Part shown: one piece after another, positions 38,401 through 46,408 of the stretch
Layout of the letters: each line of letters opens with the position of its first letter
Numbering within the stretch: the first letter of the stretch is position 1
Source: an uncultured Bacteroidota bacterium
Lineage (GTDB): Bacteria; Bacteroidota; Bacteroidia; Chitinophagales; Chitinophagaceae
Assembly: GCA_903903635.1 (NCBI GenBank)
Contig: CAIUZK010000223.1
Location: 1-64,000, forward strand
DNA length: 64,000 bases
Direction: 5' to 3'
Position numbers and translations under genes: made by a program
Notes under the pieces: model-generated
The model's input: only the letters and a program-made list of their open reading frames with translations
Databases searched by the model: none
What the model was told of the DNA's origin: nothing

Positions 38401-41400
38401 GCCGAAGTTCTGAGCCCGAAACTGATGGCCCCACCGGTACCGGTCACCGGGCTACCTGATGCAACGCCGCCTAAATACAATTGATAAGTGTTGCCGATAT
38501 CAGAATTGGCCATGCCTATAACAACTCCCGTACCACCTGCACAATAAGATCCGCCACCGGTAACTGCATAAACAGTTGGCAGTGGATTAACCGTAATAAT
38601 GGCACTGCCTGTCATGTTAGAGGCACATAATGTTGTTGTATTCGTACCTATAACTGTGTAAGTTCCTGCGGTTGTCTGCGCACCCATATCGAGTGTAACA
38701 AATGTACCGGCTACAGGCGCTCCTGTGGCAACACCGCCCAGATATAACTGGTAGCTGATACCTCCCGCAGAGTTGGAAAGCATAACATGTATTCCGGTAC
38801 CACCTGCGCAATAACCCCCTGTTCCGGTAACTGTATAGGCTACAGGATAAGGATAAACTGTGAATGAAGATGTATTGCCTGAAGATAGAGCGCTTGAACA
38901 ACCAAAGTTATTGGTGATCTGAGTAACTGTTACCGTAGTAGCGCCGGAATTGGCTAGTAAACCGGATGGTATTGTGAAAGTACCTGATCCGCCACCACCC
39001 ATGGTAAGTGTAGCGGTACTTGCGGATGCAGAATTTGCTCCGCTTAAATTATAAATTACTGTAAATGTTCCTGCTCCAAGGCTGGCTGAGGTAATGGTAA
39101 CTGTTGATGCAATACTGGTACATTGCGAAGTTGCGGAAGTTGCAAATGAAGCAATATTCGGAACTGCGTTTACAGTAATCGGATAGGTTGCTGTACAACC
39201 TGCCGGTAATGTATATATAATAGAAGGATTACCTGATGATACACCAGTAACAACTCCTGTAGCTGCATTAACTGTAGCTCTGCCCACATCGCTGCTGCTC
39301 CATGTACCACCGCTTGTTACATCACTAAGTGTAACGTTAGATCCCACGCATACGACATTGGTACCTGTAATTGCCGCTGGTGTAGGATTAACCGTAAATG
39401 GCTGAACAGAGAAACAACCTGCCGGTAAGGTATAAGACAAATTAAGTGTACCTGCAGTGATACCGGTAACAAGACCGCCTACTGATATTGTTGCTGTTGC
39501 AGGATTACTGCTGCTCCATGTACCACCAATAGTGGGATCAGTTAGAGAAGTGGTAAGTCCGACACAAACACCGCTGGCGCCGACAATTGCACTTGGCTGC
39601 GGATTAACTGTTATTGCTTTGGTAGCATTACAACCTGCCGGTAATGTATAAATAATATTGGTAGAACCTGCCGCGACACCTGTTACCAGCCCGCTGACAG
39701 CATTAACCAATGCTGTGCCCGGAGCAGCGCTGCTCCATGTACCGCCGGTTACTGAATTGGCAAATAAAGTAGTCAGCGTAGCACATACTGAAGTTGCGCC
39801 TGTAATAGCTGCAGGAGAAGGATTAACTGTAAATGGTGCAGAAACCGCACAACCTGTTGGAAGTGTAAATGTGATTGTAATAACTCCAGCCGACAAACCG
39901 GTAACTAAACCTGTTGCCGCGCCCACAGTTGCATAAGTCGGATTGCTGCTGGTCCAGGTTGAAGCGCCTGATGCATCTGTTACTGTTGCAGTAAGGCCAA
40001 CGCAGACATTGGTTGCGCCACCTATTGATAATGGTAACGGATTAACAGTAATCGGGGTACTTACAAAACAGCTGGTAGGCATGGTATATAATATATTAGG
40101 ATTACCATTCGATACACCCGAAACAATACCTGTCAATGCGCCAACCGTTGCCTGAGCAGGATTACTGGTCGTCCAGGTACCACCTGCAGTTGCATCACTT
40201 AGTGTAGTTGTTGAACCAACGCAGACTGTAGTTGTTCCTGTTGTAACTGCAGGTGTCAGATTAACGGTATAAATAACCGATGCCAGACATCCTGTTGCCA
40301 ATGTATAGGAAATGGTAGCGTTACCAGGAGCAACTCCGGTAACCACACCGCTACCTGCTCCTACTGTCGCTACTGTCGGGTTACTTGTGCTCCAGGTACC
40401 CAATAATGTTGCATCGGTCAACGTTGTGGTAAACCCGGTACATACAGTTGCAGTACCAAGTATGGAAGCAGGATTAGGATTAACAGTAACAATTGCTGTT
40501 GCAATACATCCTGTGGGTAATGTGTAGGTAATTGTTGAATTGCCCGGACCTGCACCAACTGCATTAACGGTTCCTGTTAATGCGCCTACCGTAGCCACAG
40601 CAGGTGTACTGCTGCTCCATGTTCCCAGTGGCGTTGCATCAGCAAGCGTAGAGTTAAGACCTGAGCAAATAGCCAGTGTACCGGATATTGCAGCAGGTAA
40701 CGGATTAACTACAACCGTAGCTGTATTGAAACAACCTGTTGCAGGTATAGTATAAGTAATAACCGGGCTTCCTGCTCCTACACCGGTAAGAACACCTGAA
40801 CCTGCAATAATTGAGGCAAAAGCAGTATTGCTGCTGGTCCAGACTCCCGTTCCGGGAAGATATGCATCCGTTAAAGTAATATTGGAACCTACGCAAACCG
40901 GACCGGGAACACCTATTGCCGCAGGTGTTTGGCTTACAGTAACTGTGGCCGTAATGGCACAACCTGTAGGTAATGTATAAGTGATAACTGTAGTTCCGGG
41001 AGTTAATGCATTCACCAGACCTGATCCCGCGTTAATGGTAGCAACCCCGGGAGATGCGCTGCTCCATGTGCCCCCCGGGTTGGCATTAGAAAGTGTGGTA
41101 GTCAATCCTGTACAAACTGATAGCGATCCTGAGATGGCAACTGGTAATGGATTAACTGTAACAATACCGGTAGCTGAAGAAATACATCCGTTGGTATTGG
41201 TAACCTGCAATGATGCAGTATAAGTACCTGGTGCAGCATAAGTATGAATTGGATTATTACCTGCGGCAGTAATTGCATCACCGAAATTCCAGGCATAAGC
41301 CGTAATACCGGCAGATGCATTATTAAATGTTGTTGCTATACCTATACAGAACGGATTTGGAGTAGCTGTAAATGCGGCGCTTGATTGTGCATTTACTGTT

Positions 41401-44400
41401 ACTGTTTGTGTAGTATAATTACCCGGAGTCAGACCACTCGCTGTTCCCTGATAAGTAATAGTAGTGGTTCCTGCTGTTAATCCGGCTACTACTCCTGTTG
41501 TTGCGCCAACTGTTGCTATAGCAGGATTATTGCTGGTCCATGTCCCACCGATAGCGGCCTCACTTAAAGTTGAAGTTGGACCATTCTGGCAAACTACAAA
41601 TGTGCCAGTGATTGGTTGCAATGGATCATTCCGTAATACAGAAATTGAGGCAGAACTTTTGTTGGAAACCACTATATCAGCCTTACCATCACCATCCAGG
41701 TCCCCTACTGCCGAAACGTATTCGTTTGGCGTAGTGCCGCCTGCAGCGGCGAAATTTACTGCGTTAGCAAAAGAACCAGCATTAATCGTACCACTTGTGG
41801 CTGTATTTCTGAAAACAAAAATACTTCCACCATTTGAGTTGGTGCTGATTACATCTGGCTTACCATCACCATCTATATCGCCAATTCCTATATTAAAAAA
41901 TGGATTGGAAGAAGTACCATAGTCAACACGTGCAGCAAGTGAACCAGCGACGAATGGAACACCGGAGGTGGCAGTATTACGGAAAACAGAAAAATTGTTT
42001 GCTCCGTTATTTGCAACTACAACATCCAGTTTACTATCACCATCAATATCAGCAAACCTCATTCCTACCGGACTTGTACCTGCGCCAAAGTTTACTGCAG
42101 AAGCCAGTGTACCGGCATTGATCGTTCCAATAGTTGAAGTATTACGTAACAGGGATATGTTATTTGAATTACGGTTAGAAACCCCAATATCTGGCTTCCC
42201 GTCTCCATCTATATCTCCGAATGCAAGGCCTTCAGGGTTAGTGCCTGCTGTGAAGTTTACAGCCGAATTAAAGGATGATCCGTTAATCACACCTGGAACT
42301 GAAACATTCTGAAGTACGGAAATATTATTCGAACTGAAATTACAGGTTATCAATTCAGGCTTGCCATCTCCGTCTACATCTCCTATTATTACATTTGTCG
42401 GTGCGCTTGCACCAATAGAAATATCCACATTTGCACTGAAGGATATTGTACCGGGTGTACTCGTATTGCGCAACACGGAAACAGTGGTTGTACCGGAATT
42501 TGCAGTAGCAACATCCAGTTTGCCATCACCATCTACATCACCAATGGCAAGGCCAATAGGGCTTGAACCTGTAGCAAAAGAAACTCCGGCACTAAATGAA
42601 CCTGAAGTCAACGATCCAGATGAACTAATGTTTCTGAAAACAGTAATTGTATTTGATCCGTTATTTACTACCACAATGTCTGATTTTCCATCTCCATCTA
42701 TATCTCCTAATGCAACATCCCAAGGGCTACTGCCGGTTGTCATTGTAAATTGAGGATCGAAGTTTACAGTATTAGCGATGTAAGCGCCATTACTGTAATT
42801 CTGCAAATAGGTTCCGGTTGAAGCTGCCTGTAAACCACAGGTTGCATTCTCAACTGTTACCGGGCCAAACACAGACCCCACTGGCACAGATACTGTCAAC
42901 GAAGTTGCAGAAGCTGTATTTACGGTAGCGCGTGTAGCACCAAACCATACTACATCATTAGTAGTGGTAGTATTAAAATTGGTACCTGTAATAGTTACCG
43001 AAGAAGTAGGGAAGCCGACTAATGGAGATATATTGGTAACTGTAGGAGTTGCCGTAACCGTTACCGATGAAACTACTACTTGAGATGTTCCTGCTGTTGT
43101 AAAGGTAATATTTGCCGTACCACCTTCCAGGATGCCGGTAACAACGCCGGTGCCGGCCACAACGCTTGCAATAGTGGGAGCGCTGGAAGACCATGTACCA
43201 CCGCCTGCAAACGAATTACTTAAAGTAGTAGTTAAACCAGGGCAAACGGTTAGTGTGCCTGTATTGGGGAGTAATGGATTGTTATGGAAAACAGAAACAA
43301 TATTGGAATTAAAACTGGTAACCGCCATCTCTGGTTTACCATCTCCATCCAGATCACCTATAGCTACCGTAACTGGCGACGAGCCGGTGGTAAAACCTAC
43401 AGCATTTGCAAATGATCCTGCAGCTATTGTGCCGCTCGTTGCTGTATTCCTAAATACGGATACCGTATTGCTACCCCTGTTGGTGCATGCAATATCAGGC
43501 TTGCCATCACCATCAACATCTCCGACTGATACCCACCAGGGGTTAGTACCAGCAATAAATTCCACATGGGAATTCATGGCCGGAAAGGTATTATTACGTA
43601 TCACAGATACATTTGACGAGCCCTGATTTGCTGTAATAATATCCAGTTTGCCATCTCCGTCAATATCAGCTAATGCTACTCCATATGGAGTTGTTCCGGT
43701 AGCAAAATCAACCTTGGCAGCAAATGATATTGCACCCGGTGACGAAGCGTTAACCAGCACGGAAACACTGTTCATTCCAAAATTCATGTTTGAACAAACT
43801 GCATCTGGTAACCCATCTCCGTTCATGTCGCCCAGAGCCACTCCAATCGATCCGCCGGCAATTGCGAATGTTCCAACAGACCCGAATGAAATGCTTCCGG
43901 CTGAAGATGTATTTCTGTATGTATATAAAAAAGCCGATGCGACATTGGTAACTGCCAGATCCGCTTTTCCATCTCCATCTAAATCCTGGATGGCAATGCC
44001 ATAAGGAACACCGCCTGGCGTAAGTACAATTTGCGGTGCTAATGAAATAGTACCAGGTGTGGATGTATTGCGAAAAACCGAAACGGAACCACTTCCCTGG
44101 TTGGAAACAGCTAAATCAGGCTTACCATCACCATCAATATCACTAAACGCAATCTGCGTTGGGTTTGTTCCGGTAGTAAATGATACAGGAGCGGCAAATG
44201 AACCAGCAGTAATAGAGCCGGAAGCACTGGTATTCTTATAAATAAAAATAGAACTTGAATTATAACTGGCAACTACTAAATCTGCCTTGCCATCTCCATC
44301 CACGTCAACTAAAGAAACGCCTTCAGCACCATTCAGGCCTCCGTTAAAATCAACCTTTGCATCAAAGTTCACTGTATTGGGGGCATAGGATGCATTATTG

Positions 44401-45965
44401 TAAGTTGGCAGGAAGAATTTGGTAGCTGCATTACTTATTAAGGCACAAGTGCTATTCTCAACGGTCACCGGATAAAACGTCGCATCAGCAGGTACATTAA
44501 CGCTAAGCGACGTGGCAGATGCCGAAGTAACAGCAGCGCGTGTAGCACCGAAATAAACTATGTTATTCCCGGCTGTAGTATTAAAATTAGTACCTGTAAT
44601 TGTCACAGGCGCAAATGGATTAGCAGCATTCGGACTAACTAGTGTAATGGTTGGTGTGGGGTTTACAACAACATTGATAGTTGTAGTTACACTTATAATA
44701 CCATCTGAAACCTGTACTGTAAAGGCATCTGCTCCGATATAACCTGCTGTGGGTGTAAATGTTGTGAAAGCAGGAGATATGTTGGTGCCGCCTGCCGCGC
44801 TCTGTGGTAATCCACCAATAGTTCCATGAGATGGTCCTGATGTAACCGTCCAGTTAAAGGTGGAGCCGATTGTACCTGTTGCAGTAAGCAATGAACTAAT
44901 TGAATTCGTAGAACTAATACAAACCGAAAGGGATTGAGGACTTCCATTATTAAAAGCAAGGCAACCATTACTAACTTCCGCGCCTATGCTTTGAGTAGTA
45001 CCAGCGGCATCATACTTCCTGGCACGATACCAATCAACAACCATATTCCCTGTTCCAGAACATAAAGAACCCAATACGAGCTGCTGATTTGTGGTAGGAT
45101 GAGATAAAAAACCAGCAGTATTGCTTCCACCTGGCCAAGAAGTGATTAGTTGTGTTGCAGTCCTTACCATACTCCAAGTACCTGCTCCACCTAAGGCTCC
45201 AACCCCGTTTAGTGTCATATCATAAAATGCGCAATTCGAAAGGGTGCTACCCACATACATAGTCCCACCACCAAACGACAATGCATTTCCATTAGCTGTT
45301 CCATTATCAACCTGCCCGATATTCGGCCAGTTGCCTGTAGCTGAATTCACTTTTGCCTCACTTGTAATAGGAAAAGCAAAAGAAGAATTAGAAACAATAT
45401 CAACCTCAGATGTTGAACTGAATGATGCTGTACCGCCCCCTATTACTAGACTTCCACCACCATTATGCAATGTCCATTTTGCACCGTCTAAAGCAACACC
45501 ATTAAAATCATCGAAAAACAGGAATGTAGCATTACCATCTGAAGCCGCAGCAGCAACAGGGTTTCCATAATATAGGTAAATAGTGGTTGTTGTACTCGGT
45601 GCAATACTGTTTACATTGATCCAGATAACAGTGGTGGCGGTGTTCATTCCGCTTTCTATCCAGTATGGCAGGTTGGTACAGCTGGCATCAGCAAACCTGA
45701 TATCATTGCCTGATGCCTGCATCTTACCTGCACCTACTAGTGCAGCAGTATTTAATGTTATGGAAACCTGGTAGTTTGAAAGCGTAGAAGCTCCAAGGTT
45801 CGTTACAGTAACCGGCACAGAATGCACCCAGCTACAATTACAAGAAGCCCATGAGGGAATGCTTAATAACAATATCCCAAATAAAAGAACCGCCTTCTTA
45901 AAACTAAGTCCGCCCATTTTTTTTACAATTTGCTGCATTTGGAAGGATAGATTTCCTGATCTCAT
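29451..45965 (-). CDS. Giant T9SS-exported repeat protein (predicted surface adhesin)
   Basis: 5504 residues, uninterrupted. Signal region 1-41 (hydrophobic 'AVLLFGILLLSIPSWAS'). A DUF2341-like domain (about 44-150, 'LPYWIESGMNTATTVIW', 'TTTIYLYYGNP') and a concanavalin-like stretch (about 150-330) follow. Then come two copies of the same module: IPT/TIG domain ('VTITGTNFNTT'), seven FG-GAP repeats ('GDIDGDGKPDI'), and a BIG_2-like domain (residues ~435-970 and ~970-1520). A PKD-like domain is near 1525-1590 ('AYAWNFGD'). After it lie nine BIG_2-like repeats, an odd domain (2265-2372), two 'GGGSYC' repeats, 11 BIG_2-like repeats, 20 'GGGSYC' repeats (about 3350-5135), three Ig-like domains, and a type A T9SS C-terminal domain ('LAPNPNKGQFILSG' to 'FHMVVEQ'). 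This suits a long stalk with integrin-like propellers at its far end. M10 and M17 are alternative starts. Confidence 0.88.
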   Translation of the reverse strand: MRSGNLSFQMQQIVKKMGGLSFKKAVLLFGILLLSIPSWASCNCSWVHSVPVTVTNLGASTLSNYQVSITLNTAALVGAGKMQASGNDIRFADASCTNLPYWIESGMNTATTVIWINVNSIAPSTTTTIYLYYGNPVAAAASDGNATFLFFDDFNGVALDGAKWTLHNGGGSLVIGGGTASFSSTSEVDIVSNSSFAFPITSEAKVNSATGNWPNIGQVDNGTANGNALSFGGGTMYVGSTLSNCAFYDMTLNGVGALGGAGTWSMVRTATQLITSWPGGSNTAGFLSHPTTNQQLVLGSLCSGTGNMVVDWYRARKYDAAGTTQSIGAEVSNGCLAFNNGSPQSLSVCISSTNSISSLLTATGTIGSTFNWTVTSGPSHGTIGGLPQSAAGGTNISPAFTTFTPTAGYIGADAFTVQVSDGIISVTTTINVVVNPTPTITLVSPNAANPFAPVTITGTNFNTTAGNNIVYFGATRAAVTSASATSLSVNVPADATFYPVTVENSTCALISNAATKFFLPTYNNASYAPNTVNFDAKVDFNGGLNGAEGVSLVDVDGDGKADLVVASYNSSSIFIYKNTSASGSITAGSFAAPVSFTTGTNPTQIAFSDIDGDGKPDLAVSNQGSGSVSVFRNTSTPGTISLAPQIVLTPGGVPYGIAIQDLDGDGKADLAVTNVASAFLYTYRNTSSAGSISFGSVGTFAIAGGSIGVALGDMNGDGLPDAVCSNMNFGMNSVSVLVNASSPGAISFAAKVDFATGTTPYGVALADIDGDGKLDIITANQGSSNVSVIRNNTFPAMNSHVEFIAGTNPWWVSVGDVDGDGKPDIACTNRGSNTVSVFRNTATSGTIAAGSFANAVGFTTGSSPVTVAIGDLDGDGKPEMAVTSFNSNIVSVFHNNPLLPNTGTLTVCPGLTTTLSNSFAGGGTWSSSAPTIASVVAGTGVVTGILEGGTANITFTTAGTSQVVVSSVTVTATPTVTNISPLVGFPTSSVTITGTNFNTTTTNDVVWFGATRATVNTASATSLTVSVPVGSVFGPVTVENATCGLQAASTGTYLQNYSNGAYIANTVNFDPQFTMTTGSSPWDVALGDIDGDGKSDIVVVNNGSNTITVFRNISSSGSLTSGSFSAGVSFATGSSPIGLAIGDVDGDGKLDVATANSGTTTVSVLRNTSTPGTISFSANVDISIGASAPTNVIIGDVDGDGKPELITCNFSSNNISVLQNVSVPGVINGSSFNSAVNFTAGTNPEGLAFGDIDGDGKPDIGVSNRNSNNISLLRNTSTIGTINAGTLASAVNFGAGTSPVGMRFADIDGDSKLDVVVANNGANNFSVFRNTATSGVPFVAGSLAARVDYGTSSNPFFNIGIGDIDGDGKPDVISTNSNGGSIFVFRNTATSGTINAGSFANAVNFAAAGGTTPNEYVSAVGDLDGDGKADIVVSNKSSASISVLRNDPLQPITGTFVVCQNGPTSTLSEAAIGGTWTSNNPAIATVGATTGVVAGLTAGTTTITYQGTASGLTPGNYTTQTVTVNAQSSAAFTATPNPFCIGIATTFNNASAGITAYAWNFGDAITAAGNNPIHTYAAPGTYTASLQVTNTNGCISSATGIVTVNPLPVAISGSLSVCTGLTTTLSNANPGGTWSSASPGVATINAGSGLVNALTPGTTVITYTLPTGCAITATVTVSQTPAAIGVPGPVCVGSNITLTDAYLPGTGVWTSSNTAFASIIAGSGVLTGVGAGSPVITYTIPATGCFNTATVVVNPLPAAISGTLAICSGLNSTLADATPLGTWSSSTPAVATVGALTGTVNAVGAGPGNSTITYTLPTGCIATAIVTVNPNPASILGTATVCTGFTTTLTDATLLGTWSTSNPTVATVGAGSGVVTGVAPGNATISYTLATGCLASVIYTVNLTPAVTTGTTTVCVGSTTTLSDATAGGTWTTSNPAQATVGALTGIVSGVSNGNPNILYTMPTSCFVSTPITVNPLPLSIGGATNVCVGLTATVTDASGASTWTSSNPTYATVGAATGLVTGLSAGVITITFTLPTGCAVSAPFTVNPSPAAITGATSVCATLTTLFANSVTGGTWSSAAPGTALVNAVSGLVTGVAAGSTNIIYTLPAGCNATKAITVNPQPSAIVGASGVCVGLTTSLTDPTIGGTWSSSNPATATISVGGLVTGITAGTLNLSYTLPAGCFSVQPFTVNPTPAAITGTNVVCVGSNVTLSDVTSGGTWSSSDVGRATVNAATGVVTGVSSGNPSIIYTLPAGCTATYPITVNAVPNIASFATSATSQCTSIASTVTITSASLGAGTFTVIYNLSGANSASASTATLTMGGGGSGTFTIPSGLLANSGATTVTVTQITNNFGCSSALSSGNTSSFTVYPYPVAYTVTGTGGYCAGGTGIHVMLSNSAGGISYQLYLGGVATGAPVAGTFVTLDMGAQTTAGTYTVIGTNTTTLCASNMTGSAIITVNPLPTVYAVTGGGSYCAGGTGVVIGMANSDIGNTYQLYLGGVASGSPVTGTGGAISFGLRTSAGTYTVIATTTATTCTNTMGGSAIVVVNPLPGAITGTASVCPGLTTTLASASPTGTWTSVNTAAATVNAASGVVTGVSAGTSVISYTLPTGCVATTIVTVNPNPSAIIGAGPVCTGSTLALTDASSGGTWASSNVGEATIGAATGIVAGVNAGTPTMTYTLPTGCLATAQVTVNNTPAAITGTTTVCPGQTTLLSSTTAGGSWTSSNSSVATVNAATGLVSGVAAGSPVITYTVNGCFVISTITVNPLPAAITGTASVCVGSSVTLADANPGGTWSSSNPSFATVIALTGVVTGVSAGTLTITYTLPTGCYTTTSFVVNPIPAAITGVNNVCIGLTTNLGNTITGGVWTSSNGALATVIAGTGVVTGVSAGTLNITYTLPGGCLTTYAITVNPNPVSISGANNVCVGLNTALTDATPAGTWSSSNTAIGSISVGGVVTGVSAGNITITYTLATGCINTLPFTVNALPSAITGTLNLCVGLTTALGSTPGGGTWSSSNTLLATVNAGTGVVTGVAAGNPNITYTLPTGCIISSAITVNPTPAAITGANTVCTGLTTALADATSGGTWSSSDLTLATVNAASGVVTGVAAGNVVITYTLPAGCTAILPMTVNTQPAAITGAGSVCTGFTTTLADITAGGTWTSSNTSVATVGALTGVVSGITAGAVTITYTMPGGCTSLRLFTVNQTPSPITGVSNVCVASTATLINPSIGGSWTSSNIGIGTVGLLTGVVTGISAGAITITYTLPAGCNVTYPLTVNPLPAAIAGFSTVCVAATSTLTDATAGGVWSSSNVASAIIGSASGIITGVAAGTTTFTYTLPTACIATMPVTVNALPVIYSVTGGGNYCAGGSGVAIGLSNSTIGINYQVYYNNGVITNTYGTPWAGTGAAINFGLFTGAGVYTVVAINAATGCNVQMNASATVGINVLPTAYTVTWVGSGSYCAGTTGVTVGLSNSTTGVNYQLYLGGVAVGTPVAGITGNAISFGAQVAAGVYTVIATNASTGCTQAMTGTATVVINPLPTLYTINGGGGVCPGGSVAIGLSNSDLFINYTLKQGATSIVTVAGTGSAISFGLQSTLGAYTVTALNTITGCTTTMSGTVSITSNPLPTNTYVLSSTAVSYCLGSTPPTFNLSNTQTGVNYQLMYFGVPSGAPVAGTGLPITFGTRSGAGVAAYTVAGTNIATTCSSTMTGTVSLAINPLPNVYTIYGGGSFCAGGAGSIDSLSGSDIGINYSLVLVGTGTIGTLPGTGLPLSSGLVTTPGTYTAFAQNSLTTCSVNMLGSALITSNPLPTAYAVTGTGSYCAGGAGLHVGLANSDLGINYQVFKAGLAVSPVIAGTGAALDFGFFTAGTYTIQATNAATLCTFNMTGGAVITANPLPLVQNVTGGGSYCAGGTGVHIGLSSSTVGVNYQLYIGLSLSGAFVPGTGAAIDFGLKTAAGSYTVIATNATTLCTNTMSGSATVTITALPTVNNVTGGGAYCAGGTGVHIGLNGSVVGNSYQLYNGAGLSGAAIAGTGLPLDFGFRFLAGTYTVVATNSTTLCTSNMAGSAVINVNALPTLYNVTGGGSYCAGGTGVHVGLNNSTTGVNYQLYVGPTAVGSVIAGTGSSIDFGFQVLSGVYTVVATDATSGCTNNMTGSVSVSINATPSVYTVYGGGNYCAGGTGVHVLLTGSQGGVTYQLYNGLVPVTSLAGTTTGLDFGLMTSAGSYTVVATDNTSGCTANMTSSTSVVITSLPIVYSVSGGGAYCAGGTGVHIGLSNSELGVSYQLYSGTLTAGSPVTGTGSSLDFGLQNIAGTYTVVATNPSSCVSNMAGSAVVSVNPLPGTYTVTGGGSYCAGGTGVNVGLSGSNSGINYQLYRGTTLVGSPLTGTGSLLDFGVQSISGTYTVVAINSATACTMNMTGSVSVTQNALPAVYTVTGGGSYCAGGSGLSVGLSNSSTGISYQLYRGTLAIGGLVGGTGIALDFGIQTSAGTYTVVASDDLTGCTSTMTGSASIVINSLPVAFNVTGGGSYCSALASTLHVGLSGSQFGYNYQLYNGTTAIGAAMAGTGTAIDFGVQSLAGNYTVVAINAGTGCTNTMTGSATITINATPVVYTVTGGGGYCVGGTGVHIFLSGSDHSINYQLYNGTVVSGAALGGSGTGLDFGLLTAAGAYSVVATDPATSCSSNMGSTATVAINALPLTFAVSGGGGYCSGAPGVHVMLNGSESGVNYQLYHNDTPVVMGTIAGTGFALDMGVQSMVGTYTVGAVNATTGCSNTMTSSAVISINPLPAQFTVTGGGNYCNGGTGLNVGLSGSATGINYRLYRGGVALGSAVAGTGGSINFGLQTVSGIYTVIATNPSTGCTSNMTSSVSISVDPLPIVYSVAGGGSYCSGSTGVDVTVSLSETGVSYQLYHNSALIGSPVAGTGSLLHFGPQILAGIYTVVATNNATGCTSNMTGSATVSINSLPVVYNTNGGGSYCAGGTGVTVTLSGSNTGINYQLYNTSSIGGAVPGTGLGLNFGLQTTAGAYFVVATNATTGCKDTMAGSANVTVNTLPSAYALTGGGNYCSGGSGIAIGLIGSNTGISYQLYTSSPLTATGSPVHGNGAAITFGLQTAAATYSVVATDTATGCSSNMTGTVTINVIPTVIPDVTVVSSLGDTVCYGTSVTYSAISTHGGTSPSYSWTINGLAVGSGANYTYMPVNGDDVKVKLTSSEACPSPDTAVYTITMMVRDNLTPDVAIVALPGDTVCTGTLVNFTASSVNGGNAPVYTWFINSGMVATGSTYTYAPSNNDVVYCRLTSNYPCLVTATAISNYKTMDVQNVIAPAVSIDVAYGTSVGPNVYNTTFTATVSAGGLAPTYQWLVNGAPVPGATNATYLAATLIDGQEVSCYAGVNSTCGLQTAISKVIVQSANVGVQPVVNTGGEIRLAPNPNKGQFILSGKFAAGNDESLILEITDIVGQVVYHTNVTTHNGEINERVILGNNLANGMYIVNLRSLTDNKVFHMVVEQ
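30550..35910 (-). repeat. Array of 20 tandem ~268-bp units coding the 'GGGSYC' repeat
   Basis: In the protein each unit reads roughly 'YTVTGGGSYCAGGTGVHVGL', then 'NYQLY', a 'GTG' turn, 'DFGLQT.AGTYTVVATN', 'C...MTGSATV', 'NPLP'. I count 20 here and two more at 38330-38850. Units differ enough at the DNA level to keep the array from being identical repeats, though the pattern is unmistakable. Confidence 0.85.
35920..38310 (-). repeat. Array of 11 tandem ~217-bp BIG_2-like units
   Basis: Units encode 'ITGT..VC.G.TTTL.DAT' then 'GGTWSSSN..ATV', 'TGVVTGV.AG...ITYTLP.GC'. This is the central block of the giant protein. Confidence 0.83.
39180..41150 (-). repeat. Array of 9 tandem ~219-bp BIG_2-like units
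   Basis: Same unit as the 35920-38310 array. Two further single BIG_2-like copies follow each FG-GAP block, giving 22 in the protein by my count. Confidence 0.82.
41640..42740 (-). repeat. Second block of seven FG-GAP/VCBS units
   Basis: Seven calcium-loop motifs of the form D-x-DGDGK-x-D occur at ~155-bp spacing (one reads 'DIDGDSKLD'). Seven blades make one full FG-GAP beta-propeller. Confidence 0.8.
43270..44340 (-). repeat. First block of seven FG-GAP/VCBS units
   Basis: Seven motifs such as 'DVDGDGKADLVV' and 'DMNGDGLPDAV'. With the upstream IPT/TIG domain this block duplicates the module at 41.6-43.0 kb. Confidence 0.8.
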
Positions 45966-46408
45966 AAGTCGTGATTTATTTAAAAAAAACTCGGAAACAG
46001 ATTAAATTAATAATTTCTTAATGCATAATATTAGAGCCCCGTCACAGCAGTATGCGGCACTTTAACATTATGAATTGTAAACATAATGCTTTATTCTAAA
46101 AAAAACAAAACATAGCTGAAATAAATAGGCGTAAACTGTATATTTTATTCTTGAAACTGATATGATCCACTGGTTCTTCGTCTTTATCTAATGGCTAAAT
46201 TTTCAAACATATATTTCTTGTTATGTATATATGTTACTATACATATGACAACATATACCAACAAGGTTTTTTGATTTCAATAATATGTTGCTGAACCTTC
46301 AGGTTTTAAAAAAGTCTCAAGCAAAGCAAATCGCCAGGCAAAGTAATTGCCCGGAAATAAATAAAATAAAAACAATATAAATGAAACAATCTTGGTTCAG
46401 AATCGGAT
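45966..46408. other. Intergenic region upstream of the giant gene
   Basis: About 440 AT-rich bases that must hold the promoter of the giant gene. I found no clean TTTG/TAnnTTTG pair on the minus strand. Around 46220-46256 is a run of short interlocking inverted repeats (ATGTATA...TATACAT) whose meaning is unclear. No ORF is convincing. Confidence 0.45.

Noticed and set aside
36187-44742. Many plus-strand ORFs inside the giant gene
   Set aside because: They are periodic shadow frames of the BIG_2 and FG-GAP repeats on the opposite strand.
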